From Akkermansia sp. (GTDB lineage Bacteria > Verrucomicrobiota > Verrucomicrobiia > Verrucomicrobiales > Akkermansiaceae), in assembly GCA_030531305.1 (NCBI GenBank), contig JAUNNT010000018.1:1-37514 (forward strand): a stretch of 37,514 nt of DNA, given 5' to 3'. The position numbers were made by a program, and so were the translations under genes. Of this stretch, positions 22,253-31,031 are shown piece after piece (positions within the stretch are counted from its first letter, which is position 1; every line of letters begins with the position of its first letter). A model generated the notes under the pieces. The model made no database searches. It was not told the origin of the DNA and saw only the letters and a program-made list of their open reading frames with translations.

Positions 22253-23341
22253 TTAGTCTGCGGAGTGGGGCGTCACACCAGCGTTGGCACATGATGAGGC
22301 GGAGGCGTGCTTGAGCATGAGGGCTTGGAGGTCTTTGTCCTCCTCCAGGTCTAGGGGGGATTTGCCGGATTTGTCTTTGGCGTGAGGGTTTGCACCGTGT
22401 TGGAGGAGGAGCTTGGTGATGGGCCAGTTGGCGGAGCGAACCGAGATGTGCAGGGGCGTTTCGCGCTTGGCATTGGCGGTATTGGGGTTGGCACCGTGTT
22501 CCAGCAGGAGGGCGGCGATATCGGGCTGCCGCAGCGCGGCGGCAGCGTGAAGCACAGTGTGGCTCTTATCAACAACAGTCTCGCCCTCATTGCTTTCGAC
22601 AAGCTCTGCCAGCAGGAAGGGGGAGAACTCGTCGTTGTGCTCGTACCCGGCGGGCTCGTTGGCATCCTCTCCGTGCATGAGCAGGAAAGCCGCCATGTGG
22701 CGCAGGTCGTTCCGCACGGCCTCTGACAGATACAAGCAGTTGGTCATGAGCTTGGCATCAAACTCCCATCCGTAATCCAGTAACAACTGGAAAATGCGGT
22801 CGCCTGCGGGAGATGAACTGTCCCACGGGTCCTCCTTTATGGACCATGGGCGTGGCTCTTTCGTGAGGCGTGCAAGCAATTTTTCCGCATTCTTTTTGCC
22901 CGAGTACCGCTGGACATCCGCGCCATGCTCCAGCAGGAGCCTCACGTTTTCGTCATTGTGCGCAGCCACCGCGAGGCCGAGAGGCGCAGTGCCATCGTCC
23001 GCCTCTGCATTGGTGTCGGCGCCGTGTTCCAAGAGCACCCGGATGAGAGCCGCGCGCGCCCTATTGGAGCAGGGTTGTCCCAGGTCAGTGAAAAAGTGAT
23101 TCAGTTCCACGGCGAGATACAGCGCGGTGCGGCCATCAGGCGTGCGGACGTTGGGGTCTGCCCCGCATTCAAGCAGCGTCTGTGCAACCGCCACCTCATC
23201 GTTTATAGCTGCAAGGTGCAAGGCCGTGGTGCCGTTATGATCTGCGGCGTTGATATCGGCGCCGTTGGCGAGCATGTCCTTGATGGCTTCCGTGTCTTCG
23301 TTAGACGCGGCATCAAACATTGATTGGATATCGGTAGTCAT
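22253..23341 (-). CDS. Ankyrin-repeat protein (second of a tandem pair)
   Basis: A 362-residue soluble protein made of about nine ankyrin repeats. The best conserved are NGTTALHLAAINDEVAVAQ, LLEHGADTNAEADDGTAPLG, LLLEHGANPNTANAKRETPL and LLQHGANPHAKDKSGKSPLD. The middle repeats (about 155-260) are degenerate or carry insertions. There is no signal peptide or membrane segment, so it should act in the cytoplasm as a protein-binding scaffold; the partner is unknown. The ATG at 23341 lies 15 bases after the stop of the first ankyrin gene. A longer frame starting at a TTG would begin inside that gene. The two proteins share the same C-terminal pattern (SPLD/TPLD, acidic run, LMLKHA), so they are paralogues from a local duplication. 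Confidence 0.88.
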   Translation of the reverse strand: MTTDIQSMFDAASNEDTEAIKDMLANGADINAADHNGTTALHLAAINDEVAVAQTLLECGADPNVRTPDGRTALYLAVELNHFFTDLGQPCSNRARAALIRVLLEHGADTNAEADDGTAPLGLAVAAHNDENVRLLLEHGADVQRYSGKKNAEKLLARLTKEPRPWSIKEDPWDSSSPAGDRIFQLLLDYGWEFDAKLMTNCLYLSEAVRNDLRHMAAFLLMHGEDANEPAGYEHNDEFSPFLLAELVESNEGETVVDKSHTVLHAAAALRQPDIAALLLEHGANPNTANAKRETPLHISVRSANWPITKLLLQHGANPHAKDKSGKSPLDLEEDKDLQALMLKHASASSCANAGVTPHSAD

Positions 23342-23355
23342 AGTGGTGGTGGGAG

Positions 23356-24450
23356 TTACTTGTTGCAATTGCGGGCGTGCTTGAGCATGAGGTTGCGGAG
23401 GTCATCGTCCTTCTCCCAATCTAGGGGCGTTCGCCCCTGTTCATCCCTGGCGTATGGGCTGGCTCCGTGGTGCAGGAGGAATTTGGTGACGGGCCATGTG
23501 CCGCGAAACACGGAGAGATGGAGGGGTGTGCGCCCTTTGATGTCCGCGGCATCCACATCCGCACCGCGTTCCAGCAGGAGCGTGGCCGGGGCCGTTTTGC
23601 ATGCGGCGACCGCAGCATGCAGAGGCGTTCCGCCGGTGTTGTCCCGCGCGTTGATGTCCGCGCCGTGATCCAGCAGGAGCGCCGCGGTTTCGGTGCGGCA
23701 AAGGACAGCGGCAGCGTGGAGCGGGGAGCGGCCGTCGGCATCCGCCGCATTGGGACTTGCGCCGTGCTTCAGGAGGAAAGCCGTCATCTGGTACAGGTTC
23801 AGATCAATGCATTCGCTCAGCGGCGTGTACCCCTCGTTGTCCTTGATGTCGGGATTGATGCCGTGCCGCAGCAGGATTTTGCAGACGGCCTCCTCCTCGG
23901 GAAACGTGTCCACGCGGGGATCGGTATCCGCAGAGTTCCCGATATATCCACGGGGAAGCGCAGCGTGGAGAAGCGCAGCCCCATTATCGCACAGCCCGTA
24001 ACCGGGGTTGACATCCGCGCCAAACTCCAGCAAGAGCTTTATGTCCTCCACATCGCGCTCGCATACAGCCCTGTAGAGAAGCGTATCGCAACCAGGGAGA
24101 GGTTCAGCATTGGGGTTGGCGCCGTGCTCCAACAACATACGGGCAACGACCCGGCCATCTCTCACCCTCTGCACGAGGTGTTCCTGCGTGTCCCCAGTCT
24201 CACTATCGACGCGCAAAGCGCAGTACAGCGGGGTGGCGTCGTGTTCGGAGAAGGCATTCACATCGGCACCTCGCTCGATGAGCAGCTTGACAGCTTCGAT
24301 ATTGGAGTATGAGGCCGCCAAATGCAGGGGCGTGCAGCCCGTGTCGTCAGCTGCATTGACGTCTGCACCGGCATCCAGCAGCTTCTTGAGGGTTTCAATA
24401 TCGCCGTTTTCCGCGGCTTTCCAGATGGCAGATTTCTTGTGTTTGGACAT
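23356..24450 (-). CDS. Ankyrin-repeat protein (first of a tandem pair)
   Basis: A 364-residue soluble protein built of about ten ankyrin repeats, starting directly with SAIWKAAENGDIETLKKLLD. Repeats 6-9 are close to consensus (ADGRSPLHAAAVLCRTETAA, NTGGTPLHAAVAACKTAPAT, IKGRTPLHLSVFRGTWPVTK). Repeats 3 and 5 carry insertions of 15-20 residues. There is no export signal. The start is taken as the ATG at 24450, since the ATG at 24480 overlaps the -10 box and frames further upstream run through a terminator. It is likely co-transcribed with the second ankyrin gene. In host-associated bacteria ankyrin proteins may act as effectors or immunity partners, but nothing here shows secretion. Confidence 0.9.
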   Translation of the reverse strand: MSKHKKSAIWKAAENGDIETLKKLLDAGADVNAADDTGCTPLHLAASYSNIEAVKLLIERGADVNAFSEHDATPLYCALRVDSETGDTQEHLVQRVRDGRVVARMLLEHGANPNAEPLPGCDTLLYRAVCERDVEDIKLLLEFGADVNPGYGLCDNGAALLHAALPRGYIGNSADTDPRVDTFPEEEAVCKILLRHGINPDIKDNEGYTPLSECIDLNLYQMTAFLLKHGASPNAADADGRSPLHAAAVLCRTETAALLLDHGADINARDNTGGTPLHAAVAACKTAPATLLLERGADVDAADIKGRTPLHLSVFRGTWPVTKFLLHHGASPYARDEQGRTPLDWEKDDDLRNLMLKHARNCNK

Positions 24451-24478
24451 GGTAGTGTAGGGAGGGGTAGGTAAGGGC

Positions 24479-24507
24479 ATGCTACCCGATTGGCGGCTTT
24501 TCGTCAA
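24479..24507 (-). promoter_or_regulatory. Sigma-70-type promoter of the ankyrin operon
   Basis: TTGACG (24507-24502), a 17-base spacer and TAGCAT (24484-24479) precede the ATG at 24450, leaving a leader of about 20 bases. Confidence 0.72.
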
Positions 24508-24560
24508 GCGGGCTTTTCCCTTTTTTTGAGGTTTTTTCCTGCATGCCCGCCAAGGCATGT

Positions 24561-24593
24561 AAAACCCCTCCCAGCTGGGGCTGGGAGGGGTTT
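24561..24593 (-). terminator. Terminator of the complex I operon
   Basis: Read on the minus strand: AAACCCCTCCCAGC-CCCA-GCTGGGAGGGGTTT, then a short T-run. It lies 21 bases after the nuoN stop and separates the operon from the ankyrin promoter. Confidence 0.88.
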
Positions 24594-24614
24594 GAGAGGG
24601 GCTGGTGTTGGGGG

Positions 24615-26081
24615 TTAAGAACCGCTGGTGATGAGGAGGGGGAGAGTGCCGAGGATGATGGAGGCGAGGGCGGAGATGGCCAGGACGGCGGTGGTGATGC
24701 CGGGGACCTGGAGGGGTTTGTCCTCCGGGAGGGGTTTCTCCCAATACATGGCGCGGATGATCTTGAAGTAGTAGTAGAAGCCGGCGGCGGCACAGATGAT
24801 CATGATGACGAGCAGCCAGGAGAGGCCGTCGAAGACGGTCATGGTGTCGATGAGGGCGAGGAATGCCTTCAATTTGGCGATAAAGCCGAGGGTGAGGGGC
24901 ACGCCGGCGAGAGATGCGAAGGCCACGGTGACGAGGAAGGCGGTTCGGGGATTGGTTTTGGCGAGTCCGCGGAAGGCGGAGATTTCCTCGCTGCCGCGCT
25001 GGGTGCGTACCATGGCGATGGCGTAGAAGGCGGGGATGGTGGCGAGGGCGTACGCCAGCAGGTAGGTGAAGACGTTGCTTTCGCGTGTGCCGATGCCGTA
25101 GGCTCCGACGCCGAGGAAGAAGACGATGATGAAGCCGGCCTGTCCGATGGAGGAGTATCCGAGGAGCCTCTTGGCGTTGTTCTGGTTGATGGCGCCGAGG
25201 TTACCGATGAGCAGGGTGGCGGCGGCCACCAGGGCCACAATCCACACGAGCACGTGGCAGAGGTTGTACTCCGGCTGCATGTAGCGGGAGAACGGCGCGA
25301 AGAGCGTGCAGAGCACCACGAAGCCGCCGACCTTGGATGCCACGGCCAGGAAGCTGGAGGTGGGGGTGGGGGCACCCTGGTACACATCGGGAATCCAGAC
25401 GTGCATGGGGGCGGCGCCCACCTTGAAGAAAGCGCCGAGGAAGAGCATGGCCACGGCCATGAGGAAGCCTCCGGCAATGGCGGGTGCGCCGATGGCGGAG
25501 CCCTGCAGGGCCACCTGGGCCACCTGCGGGTTCAGCTCGAAGGTGCCGGTCATGCCGAAGTACCAGGCGGCGCCGAAGACGAGCAGCCCGGTGCTCATGG
25601 CGCCGAGCACCAGGTACTTGATGCCGGCCTCCACGGAGCCCTGGTTGCGGCGGAAGTAGCCCGCGAGCGTGTAGGAGCTGAGCGTCAGCACCTCCAGGCT
25701 CACAAAGAGCATGATGAGGTCGTGCGCCTGGGTGAGGCAGAAGATGCCGGCGCATGCCACCAGGGGCAGGGCGAGGAACTCGCCGTAGCCCTCGGCGTTG
25801 TCGCCGCCGGCAATGGAGTCGCAGCTCACGGCGTAGTAGTCGTAGGCGAGCAGGAGGGTGAGCCCGGTTGCCACGCATGCGAGGAAGCCGAAGAGGTTGG
25901 CCGGCTCGGCGAGCATGAAGCAGCCCGTGGCGATGGCCGCCACCGCGCCGAACACGGCGTACACGCGCTTGTCCAGCTTGGGCAGGAAGGCGTCCGCCAT
26001 GAGGATGAGCGCCGCAATGCCGACCAGGACGAAGGCCGGGGTGAACTGGCACCAGGTGTAGGATTCAGTAATGGGAGACAT
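24615..26081 (-). CDS. nuoN: NADH-quinone oxidoreductase subunit N
   Basis: An antiporter-like membrane subunit of complex I, 488 residues and about 14 hydrophobic helices. Family motifs include LIMLFVSLEVLTLSSYTLAG with the conserved Glu, then EAGIKYLVLGAMSTGLLVFG, the charged loop YQGAPTPTSSFLAVASKVGG with its functional Lys, and KRLLGYSSIGQAGF. These polar residues form the proton channel in known complexes. It is the last gene of the operon, and a terminator follows the TAA stop. The spacer from nuoM is 20 bases, without a ribosome site. Confidence 0.95.
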   Translation of the reverse strand: MSPITESYTWCQFTPAFVLVGIAALILMADAFLPKLDKRVYAVFGAVAAIATGCFMLAEPANLFGFLACVATGLTLLLAYDYYAVSCDSIAGGDNAEGYGEFLALPLVACAGIFCLTQAHDLIMLFVSLEVLTLSSYTLAGYFRRNQGSVEAGIKYLVLGAMSTGLLVFGAAWYFGMTGTFELNPQVAQVALQGSAIGAPAIAGGFLMAVAMLFLGAFFKVGAAPMHVWIPDVYQGAPTPTSSFLAVASKVGGFVVLCTLFAPFSRYMQPEYNLCHVLVWIVALVAAATLLIGNLGAINQNNAKRLLGYSSIGQAGFIIVFFLGVGAYGIGTRESNVFTYLLAYALATIPAFYAIAMVRTQRGSEEISAFRGLAKTNPRTAFLVTVAFASLAGVPLTLGFIAKLKAFLALIDTMTVFDGLSWLLVIMIICAAAGFYYYFKIIRAMYWEKPLPEDKPLQVPGITTAVLAISALASIILGTLPLLITSGS

Positions 26082-26101
26082 GGTGTGAAATGGGATTCAG
26101 G

Positions 26102-27610
26102 TTAGGCGCCGATGGCGGGAACGAGGTTGGAGACGATGTAGGGCAGGATGCCGAAGAGGACGATTGCCACGGTGAGCACGACGGCGGCCGTGGTGTCCAG
26201 GGCGGTGAGCCCGGTGGCGCGGTCGGAGGCGTGAGAGACGTCGCCCTCAAAGATGTTGCGGAAGGCGCGGAGCATGTAGACGGCGCTGATGACGAGGCCC
26301 CAGAGGGCGAATACCAGCGTGAACTGCACGGGCCCGAGCCCGCCGAGCCAGTTGGCCAGCGCGCAGCAACCGTCGGCCCCGGGATGCCAATCCACGAAGC
26401 AGGAGTAGAAGATGGAGAACTCGCCGGGGAAGTTGGCCAGCAGAGGCAGGCCGATGGAGGCCAGCCCGGCCAGCGCAAAGAGGAACCCGAGCCACGGCAG
26501 CTTGCGCGCCAGGCCGCCCATGGATTCCATCTCCAGCGTGCGCGTTTGGCTCTCAATCTGCCCGGTGAGCAGGAACAGCATGGAAATCGTCAGGCCGTGC
26601 GCCAGCATCAGCAGGGCCGCGCCCTTCACCGCCAGCTCGGAGGCCACGGGGCCGCAGCCCGCCACCAGCACCGCGAACGCCAGGAAGAGGTAGCCCATGT
26701 GCATGACGGAGGAGTTGCCCAGCATGTCGTCCAGCCTGCGCTGTGCAATGGTGACGATGCCCACCCAGAGCACGTTGCCGAGCAGCAGGACGAGCAGCAG
26801 GTTGTTCCAGCAGCCGAAGAGCGAGTCAAGCCCCTGCGGGCCGAAGACGTACGCCAGTGTGAAGAGCCCGTACAGGCCGAACTTCTTCAGCACGCCCGCA
26901 TGCAGCATGGCAATGGGCGTGGGCGCGCTCGCATACGCGGGAGCCGCCCAGGAGTGGAACGGGAAGAGCGACACCAGCGTGCCGAAGCCCGCCAGCAGCA
27001 GGCCGCCGATGATGCAGCCGTGCTCCGGCGCAATGCCCGCGTGGAACGCGCGCGCCATCATGCTGAAGCTGTAGGCGTGCATCTCCCAGCAGAGCATCAG
27101 CAGGCCCGCCAGCAGAACCATGGACGCCAGGCCCAGGTACAGCGTGGCGGTCCACGCCACCGTGCGGCGGTCGCCGCGGCCGTAGCAGCCGATCATCACG
27201 AAGGTGGGGATGAGCGCCAGCTCGTGGAAGCCGTAGAAGGCGATAATGTTGTCGGACATGAACGCGCCCATGGCGCCGGTGGAGAGCAGGAGGGCGGAGA
27301 TGGCCCAGCTGCGCTCGGCGTCCTTGTTGGGGGCCTTCAGGCCGATGGTGGCGGCCAGCGTGACAATCGCGGTGAGCAGCACCATCACCTTCGCCAGCGG
27401 CAGCACCGCCGGGTCCACCGTCAGCTGCACGGGGAAGCCGAACAGGGTGGACGCGCAGCAGTCCGCGCCGCAATGCGGGCAGAAGACCGCGCCCAAGGTC
27501 ATGAACAGGGTGAGCGCGGCGCTGGCGATTGCCGTCAGGCGGCCGGGTGCCTTCGCCAGACCGATGAGGGCGGAGGCAATCACAGGGATGAGGATAAGCC
27601 AGATAAGCAT
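26102..27610 (-). CDS. nuoM: NADH-quinone oxidoreductase subunit M
   Basis: An antiporter-like proton-pumping subunit, 502 residues from the ATG at 27610 (a TTG three codons earlier is also in frame but lies within the spacer). Conserved parts are IIAFYGFHELALIPTFVMIG with the key Glu, LVSLFPFHSWAAPAYASAPT, IAMLHAGVLKKFGLYGL with the Lys, and SVMHMGYLFLA. The N-terminal half contains an unusual Cys-rich loop (FCPHCGADCCA, about residues 47-57). Whether that loop faces the periplasm and is oxidised is unknown. Confidence 0.95.
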   Translation of the reverse strand: MLIWLILIPVIASALIGLAKAPGRLTAIASAALTLFMTLGAVFCPHCGADCCASTLFGFPVQLTVDPAVLPLAKVMVLLTAIVTLAATIGLKAPNKDAERSWAISALLLSTGAMGAFMSDNIIAFYGFHELALIPTFVMIGCYGRGDRRTVAWTATLYLGLASMVLLAGLLMLCWEMHAYSFSMMARAFHAGIAPEHGCIIGGLLLAGFGTLVSLFPFHSWAAPAYASAPTPIAMLHAGVLKKFGLYGLFTLAYVFGPQGLDSLFGCWNNLLLVLLLGNVLWVGIVTIAQRRLDDMLGNSSVMHMGYLFLAFAVLVAGCGPVASELAVKGAALLMLAHGLTISMLFLLTGQIESQTRTLEMESMGGLARKLPWLGFLFALAGLASIGLPLLANFPGEFSIFYSCFVDWHPGADGCCALANWLGGLGPVQFTLVFALWGLVISAVYMLRAFRNIFEGDVSHASDRATGLTALDTTAAVVLTVAIVLFGILPYIVSNLVPAIGA

Positions 27611-27625
27611 GGTGGTCAAATCAGG

Positions 27626-29479
27626 TTAAAATTGATGGAAGAAGACGAAAAGGAAGACAACGATGACGAGGCCGAGGCCGGTGACGAGCGCGTACCCGCG
27701 CAGCGAGCCGCCCTGGATCCAGCTGAGCAGCTTGCCCACGCGGCTGGTGGCCCAGGCGAGCCCCTGCACCAGGATGCCGCGGATGAGCGCGGTGTCCACG
27801 CCCTCGATGATGCCCGCCAGCAGCTTGTCCTGGAAGAAGCCGATGACCACCTTGTCGTAGAAGCAGTCGATGTAGAGCCTCTTGCGGAGGGCGGTGGAGA
27901 TGCAGTTGCCGGCCAGGGGGTCCTGGCTGCGCTTGCCGAGGCCATACACGATAACCGCGGCGAGCAGGCCGATGACCAGCGCGCCCAGGCTCACGAAGAA
28001 CGGCGTGCCGATTTCCATGCCGTGCGCGTGGAAGCCCGCGAAGGGCACCAGCTCATCCGCCACGAAACCGTAGCCGGCAATCACGGCCATCACCGCCAGG
28101 ATGACCAGCGGCAGCAGCATCCATGCGGAGGCCTCCTTGGCGTGCTCCGCGCCGTGGTCGCGCGCCTTGCCGAGGAAAGCCACCAGGCAGAGGCGGGTCA
28201 TGTAGAAGGTGGTGAGGGCGGCCACTCCGGCGCCGATGTAGAAGAAGACGGGGGATTTCTCCAGGGCGGCGTCCAGGATGGCCTCCTTGGAGAAGAAGCC
28301 GGAGGTGCCGGGGATGGCGATGAGCGCCGCGGTGCCCAGGATGAAGCAGAGGACGGTGAGCGGCATGCGCTTGGCCAGGCCGCCCATCTTCCAGATGTCC
28401 TGCTCATGGTGGCAGCAGACAATCACCGCGCCCGCGCCCAGGAAGAGCAGGGCCTTGAACCACGCGTGCGTGTACAGGTGGAACATGGCGGCCTCGCCCG
28501 CCAGCAGGCCCACGGCCATCACCATGTAGCCCAGCTGGGAGAGCGTGGAGTACGCCAGCACGCGCTTGATGTCGTCCTGCTGCGTGGCAATGACGGCGGC
28601 CATCACAGCCGTGATGGCACCCACGCTCGCAATCACCGTGGCGGCGGTCTCCGTGAAGGCTCCCGCGCCCATGCTCACCTGCAAGCGCACCAGCATGTAC
28701 ACGCCGGCGGCCACCATGGTGGCGGCATGGATGAGGGCGGACACCGGGGTGGGGCCCTCCATGGCGTCGGGCAGCCAAACATGCAGCGGGAACTGGGCGC
28801 TCTTGCCCACCGCGCCGCAGAAGAGGAACAGCACCACCGCCGTGAGCACGGCCGGGGCCACCTGCGCGGATACCGCGCCCATGCCCGCAAACTGCAGCGT
28901 GCCGAAGGCGCCCGCGGTCATCAGGATGCCGATGAGGAACCCGAAGTCGCCCACGCGGTTGGTGATAAAGGCCTTCTTGGCGGCGTCCGCCGCAGAGTCC
29001 TTGTGGAACCAGTGGCCGATGAGCAGGTAGGAGGAGAAGCCCACCATTTCCCAACCGATGAAGGTCATCACCAGGTTGTCCGCCAGCACAATGGTGCTCA
29101 TGCTGAACATGAAGATGCTCAGCCCGGCGAAATAGCGGCTCAGGTTGGAGGTGTCACCCTTCATGTAGCCCACGGAGAAGATGTGCACCAGCGTGCCGAT
29201 GCCGGTCACCACCAGCATCATCCGCAGCGCGAGGTCGTCCAGCAGCAGGCCCATGCTCAGGCCCTTGGCTGCGTCGCCCCCGCAGGGCAGCCAGTTGTAC
29301 GCGTCCGGCGTGCACGCGCCCCCGCAGAACAGCAGGTGGCAGCACAGCGCAAACGTGGCCGCCGCAGACAGTATGGAGAGCGTGGCGGCCGTGCGCGGGC
29401 ATTTGCTGAAGCAAAGCCAGTCGATGGCGGCCACCACCAGCGGCAGAAGGAGGAATAGCCAGGGAAGGTTGTTCATCAT
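27626..29479 (-). CDS. nuoL: NADH-quinone oxidoreductase subunit L
   Basis: The largest antiporter-like subunit, 617 residues, at the distal end of the membrane arm. Conserved motifs are VMTFIGWEMVGFSSYLLIG, KKAFITNRVGDFGFLIG, FPLHVWLPDAMEGPTPVSAL, IHAATMVAAGVYMLVR and RVLAYSTLSQLGYMVMA. The C-terminal lateral helix region is shorter and more variable than in E. coli, ending LGLVIVVFLFVFFHQF. A Cys-rich loop (FCGGACTPDAYNWLPCGG) follows the second helix. The start has two adjacent ATGs (29479 and 29476). Confidence 0.96.
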   Translation of the reverse strand: MMNNLPWLFLLLPLVVAAIDWLCFSKCPRTAATLSILSAAATFALCCHLLFCGGACTPDAYNWLPCGGDAAKGLSMGLLLDDLALRMMLVVTGIGTLVHIFSVGYMKGDTSNLSRYFAGLSIFMFSMSTIVLADNLVMTFIGWEMVGFSSYLLIGHWFHKDSAADAAKKAFITNRVGDFGFLIGILMTAGAFGTLQFAGMGAVSAQVAPAVLTAVVLFLFCGAVGKSAQFPLHVWLPDAMEGPTPVSALIHAATMVAAGVYMLVRLQVSMGAGAFTETAATVIASVGAITAVMAAVIATQQDDIKRVLAYSTLSQLGYMVMAVGLLAGEAAMFHLYTHAWFKALLFLGAGAVIVCCHHEQDIWKMGGLAKRMPLTVLCFILGTAALIAIPGTSGFFSKEAILDAALEKSPVFFYIGAGVAALTTFYMTRLCLVAFLGKARDHGAEHAKEASAWMLLPLVILAVMAVIAGYGFVADELVPFAGFHAHGMEIGTPFFVSLGALVIGLLAAVIVYGLGKRSQDPLAGNCISTALRKRLYIDCFYDKVVIGFFQDKLLAGIIEGVDTALIRGILVQGLAWATSRVGKLLSWIQGGSLRGYALVTGLGLVIVVFLFVFFHQF

Positions 29480-29493
29480 AAGAAAATCTTGGG

Positions 29494-29811
29494 TTAGTCT
29501 TTCATGGTGTTGAGGGCGGTGCTTTCCACCGTTCTGCGTGCGCGGAACATGCAGACGATGAGGGCGAGGCCGATGGCGACCTCCGCGGCGGCGATGCCGA
29601 CGACGAAGAGGGCCATCACCTGGCCGTCATAGACGGGGAGGCCGTGGGTGCCCTGCGCGCGGGAGAATGCCACGAGCGCCACGTTGGCGGCGCTGAGCAT
29701 CATCTCCAGGCACATGAACACCACGATGATGTTCTTGCGGATCAGCACGCCGGCAAGCCCGATGGCAAACAGGATGCCGGAAAGGATAAGGTAATGCGCT
29801 AATGTAATCAT
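29494..29811 (-). CDS. nuoK: NADH-quinone oxidoreductase subunit K
   Basis: A small membrane subunit of 105 residues with three helices, the usual size. MITLAHYLILSGILFAIGLA opens the first helix. The second contains VVFMCLEMMLSAANVALVAF with the conserved Glu, and the third contains FVVGIAAAEVAIGLALIV with the second conserved Glu; both are needed for proton transfer in known complexes. I chose the ATG at 29811; the open frame extends upstream into nuoJ but that part is not protein-like. Confidence 0.96.
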   Translation of the reverse strand: MITLAHYLILSGILFAIGLAGVLIRKNIIVVFMCLEMMLSAANVALVAFSRAQGTHGLPVYDGQVMALFVVGIAAAEVAIGLALIVCMFRARRTVESTALNTMKD

Positions 29812-29824
29812 GGCGGGGAAGGGG

Positions 29825-30442
29825 TTAGTCTTTGCGGAGCTTGCGGGAGAGCGCCACCGCACCCACCGCGCCGGCCAGCAGGCCGAAGGACAGGATGGTG
29901 AACGCAATGCTGTACTTGCTGAACAGGGCGATGCCCAGAAGCTTGGTGTCCGGGATGCTGTTCATGGCGGGCTGCTCCTGGCCGGTGACGTGCTGCATCA
30001 CCTGGGCTGCGGCCTCTGGCTTGAGCTCCGGCAGGGCGCCGCCCAGGGCGGGCGTGTCGTCCTGCGCGGCCAGGGCGGGCTGGTCGCCCTCGCAGCAGGT
30101 GCAGGCGCCCGGCAGGTGGATGGCCACGCTGGTGACCATGGCGGCGAAGATTGCCGCCACCACCACGCCGCAGAGGTTGGCGATGAAGTTCGGCGTTTCC
30201 TCGTTCTTCAGGTCAAGCATCATCACCACGAACAGGAAGAGCACCAATATGGCGCCCGCGTACACGATGATCTGCACAATACCCAGGAACTGCGCGCCCA
30301 GCCCGAAGAGGATGCCCGCCGTGGCGGCGAAGCAGAGCGCCATGTTCATGGCGGAGGTCACAGGGTTGCGGAAGGCCACCACGCCGATGGCGAAGATGAC
30401 GGCCAGCACCGCAAACACGTAGAAAAGGATGGTTTCAGTCAT
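29825..30442 (-). CDS. nuoJ: NADH-quinone oxidoreductase subunit J
   Basis: A membrane subunit of 205 residues with five helices. FRNPVTSAMNMALCFAATAG and FLGIVQIIVYAGAILVLFLF are the family signature; the third helix with its Tyr-Ala-Gly forms a bulge that changes during catalysis in solved structures. A soluble loop between helices 4 and 5 (about 112-175) contains CTCCEGD and is longer and more charged than in many relatives. The last helix (FTILSFGLLAGAVGAVALS) is typical. Confidence 0.94.
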   Translation of the reverse strand: MTETILFYVFAVLAVIFAIGVVAFRNPVTSAMNMALCFAATAGILFGLGAQFLGIVQIIVYAGAILVLFLFVVMMLDLKNEETPNFIANLCGVVVAAIFAAMVTSVAIHLPGACTCCEGDQPALAAQDDTPALGGALPELKPEAAAQVMQHVTGQEQPAMNSIPDTKLLGIALFSKYSIAFTILSFGLLAGAVGAVALSRKLRKD

Positions 30443-30451
30443 GGCAGGTGA

Positions 30452-31018
30452 TTATTTGTGTTCGTTCCATTTGTTGACGAGGCCCTTGCGGGTACCGCCG
30501 AGGCGGTAGAGGGTCTCCTTGTTGCGCACGGCCTGGCTGCGGTCCGTGGGCGTGATGAGGTACTCCTTGGAGAGGAAGATGGCCTGCTCCGGGCAGACCT
30601 CCTGGCACATGCCGCAGTAGATGCAGCGCAGCATGTCGATCTCGAACTCCGCCGGCGCCTTCTCCTGCTTCTGGCAGGTGGAGTCCGGCGAGACCGCGCC
30701 GGGCACCACGCGGATGGCGCGCGCCGGGCAGATGAACTCGCAGAGCTGGCAGGACACGCAGCGCTCGCGGCCGTCCTCCCCGTGCACCAGCGTGGGCGCC
30801 CCGCGGTAGTACTCCGGCAGGCGCTCGTCCCACCGCGTTTCCGGGAACTCCATGCACACGCCGATGCCGTGGCTGTTGAAGTCGTCGCGCCCGCGGCTCT
30901 TGTGGCACACGGAGAGCGCCAGGTGCTTGAAGGTGAGGGCAAGCCCCTTTACCAGCTCCACCACGTATATCTTGTCCAGGATGGAGAACTTGGGTCGTTT
31001 GATGTGAATGTAGGACAT
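30452..31018 (-). CDS. nuoI: NADH-quinone oxidoreductase subunit I (two [4Fe-4S] clusters)
   Basis: A 188-residue ferredoxin-like subunit that passes electrons from NuoG towards NuoB. It has both cluster motifs, CVSCQLCEFICP and CIYCGMCQEVCP, each of the CxxCxxCxxxCP form (N6a and N6b). The N-terminal helix (LVKGLALTFKHLAL) is the usual membrane-surface helix. The insert between the two motifs is about 27 residues longer than the gap seen in short ferredoxins, as usual for NuoI. Confidence 0.97.
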   Translation of the reverse strand: MSYIHIKRPKFSILDKIYVVELVKGLALTFKHLALSVCHKSRGRDDFNSHGIGVCMEFPETRWDERLPEYYRGAPTLVHGEDGRERCVSCQLCEFICPARAIRVVPGAVSPDSTCQKQEKAPAEFEIDMLRCIYCGMCQEVCPEQAIFLSKEYLITPTDRSQAVRNKETLYRLGGTRKGLVNKWNEHK

Positions 31019-31031
31019 GGGGGAAAGGTGG

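Noticed and set aside
26090..29458. A plus-strand frame of over 1100 codons antisense to nuoM and nuoL
   Set aside because: The composition is shadow-like, no motif or start signal is seen, and the opposite strand holds clear complex I genes.
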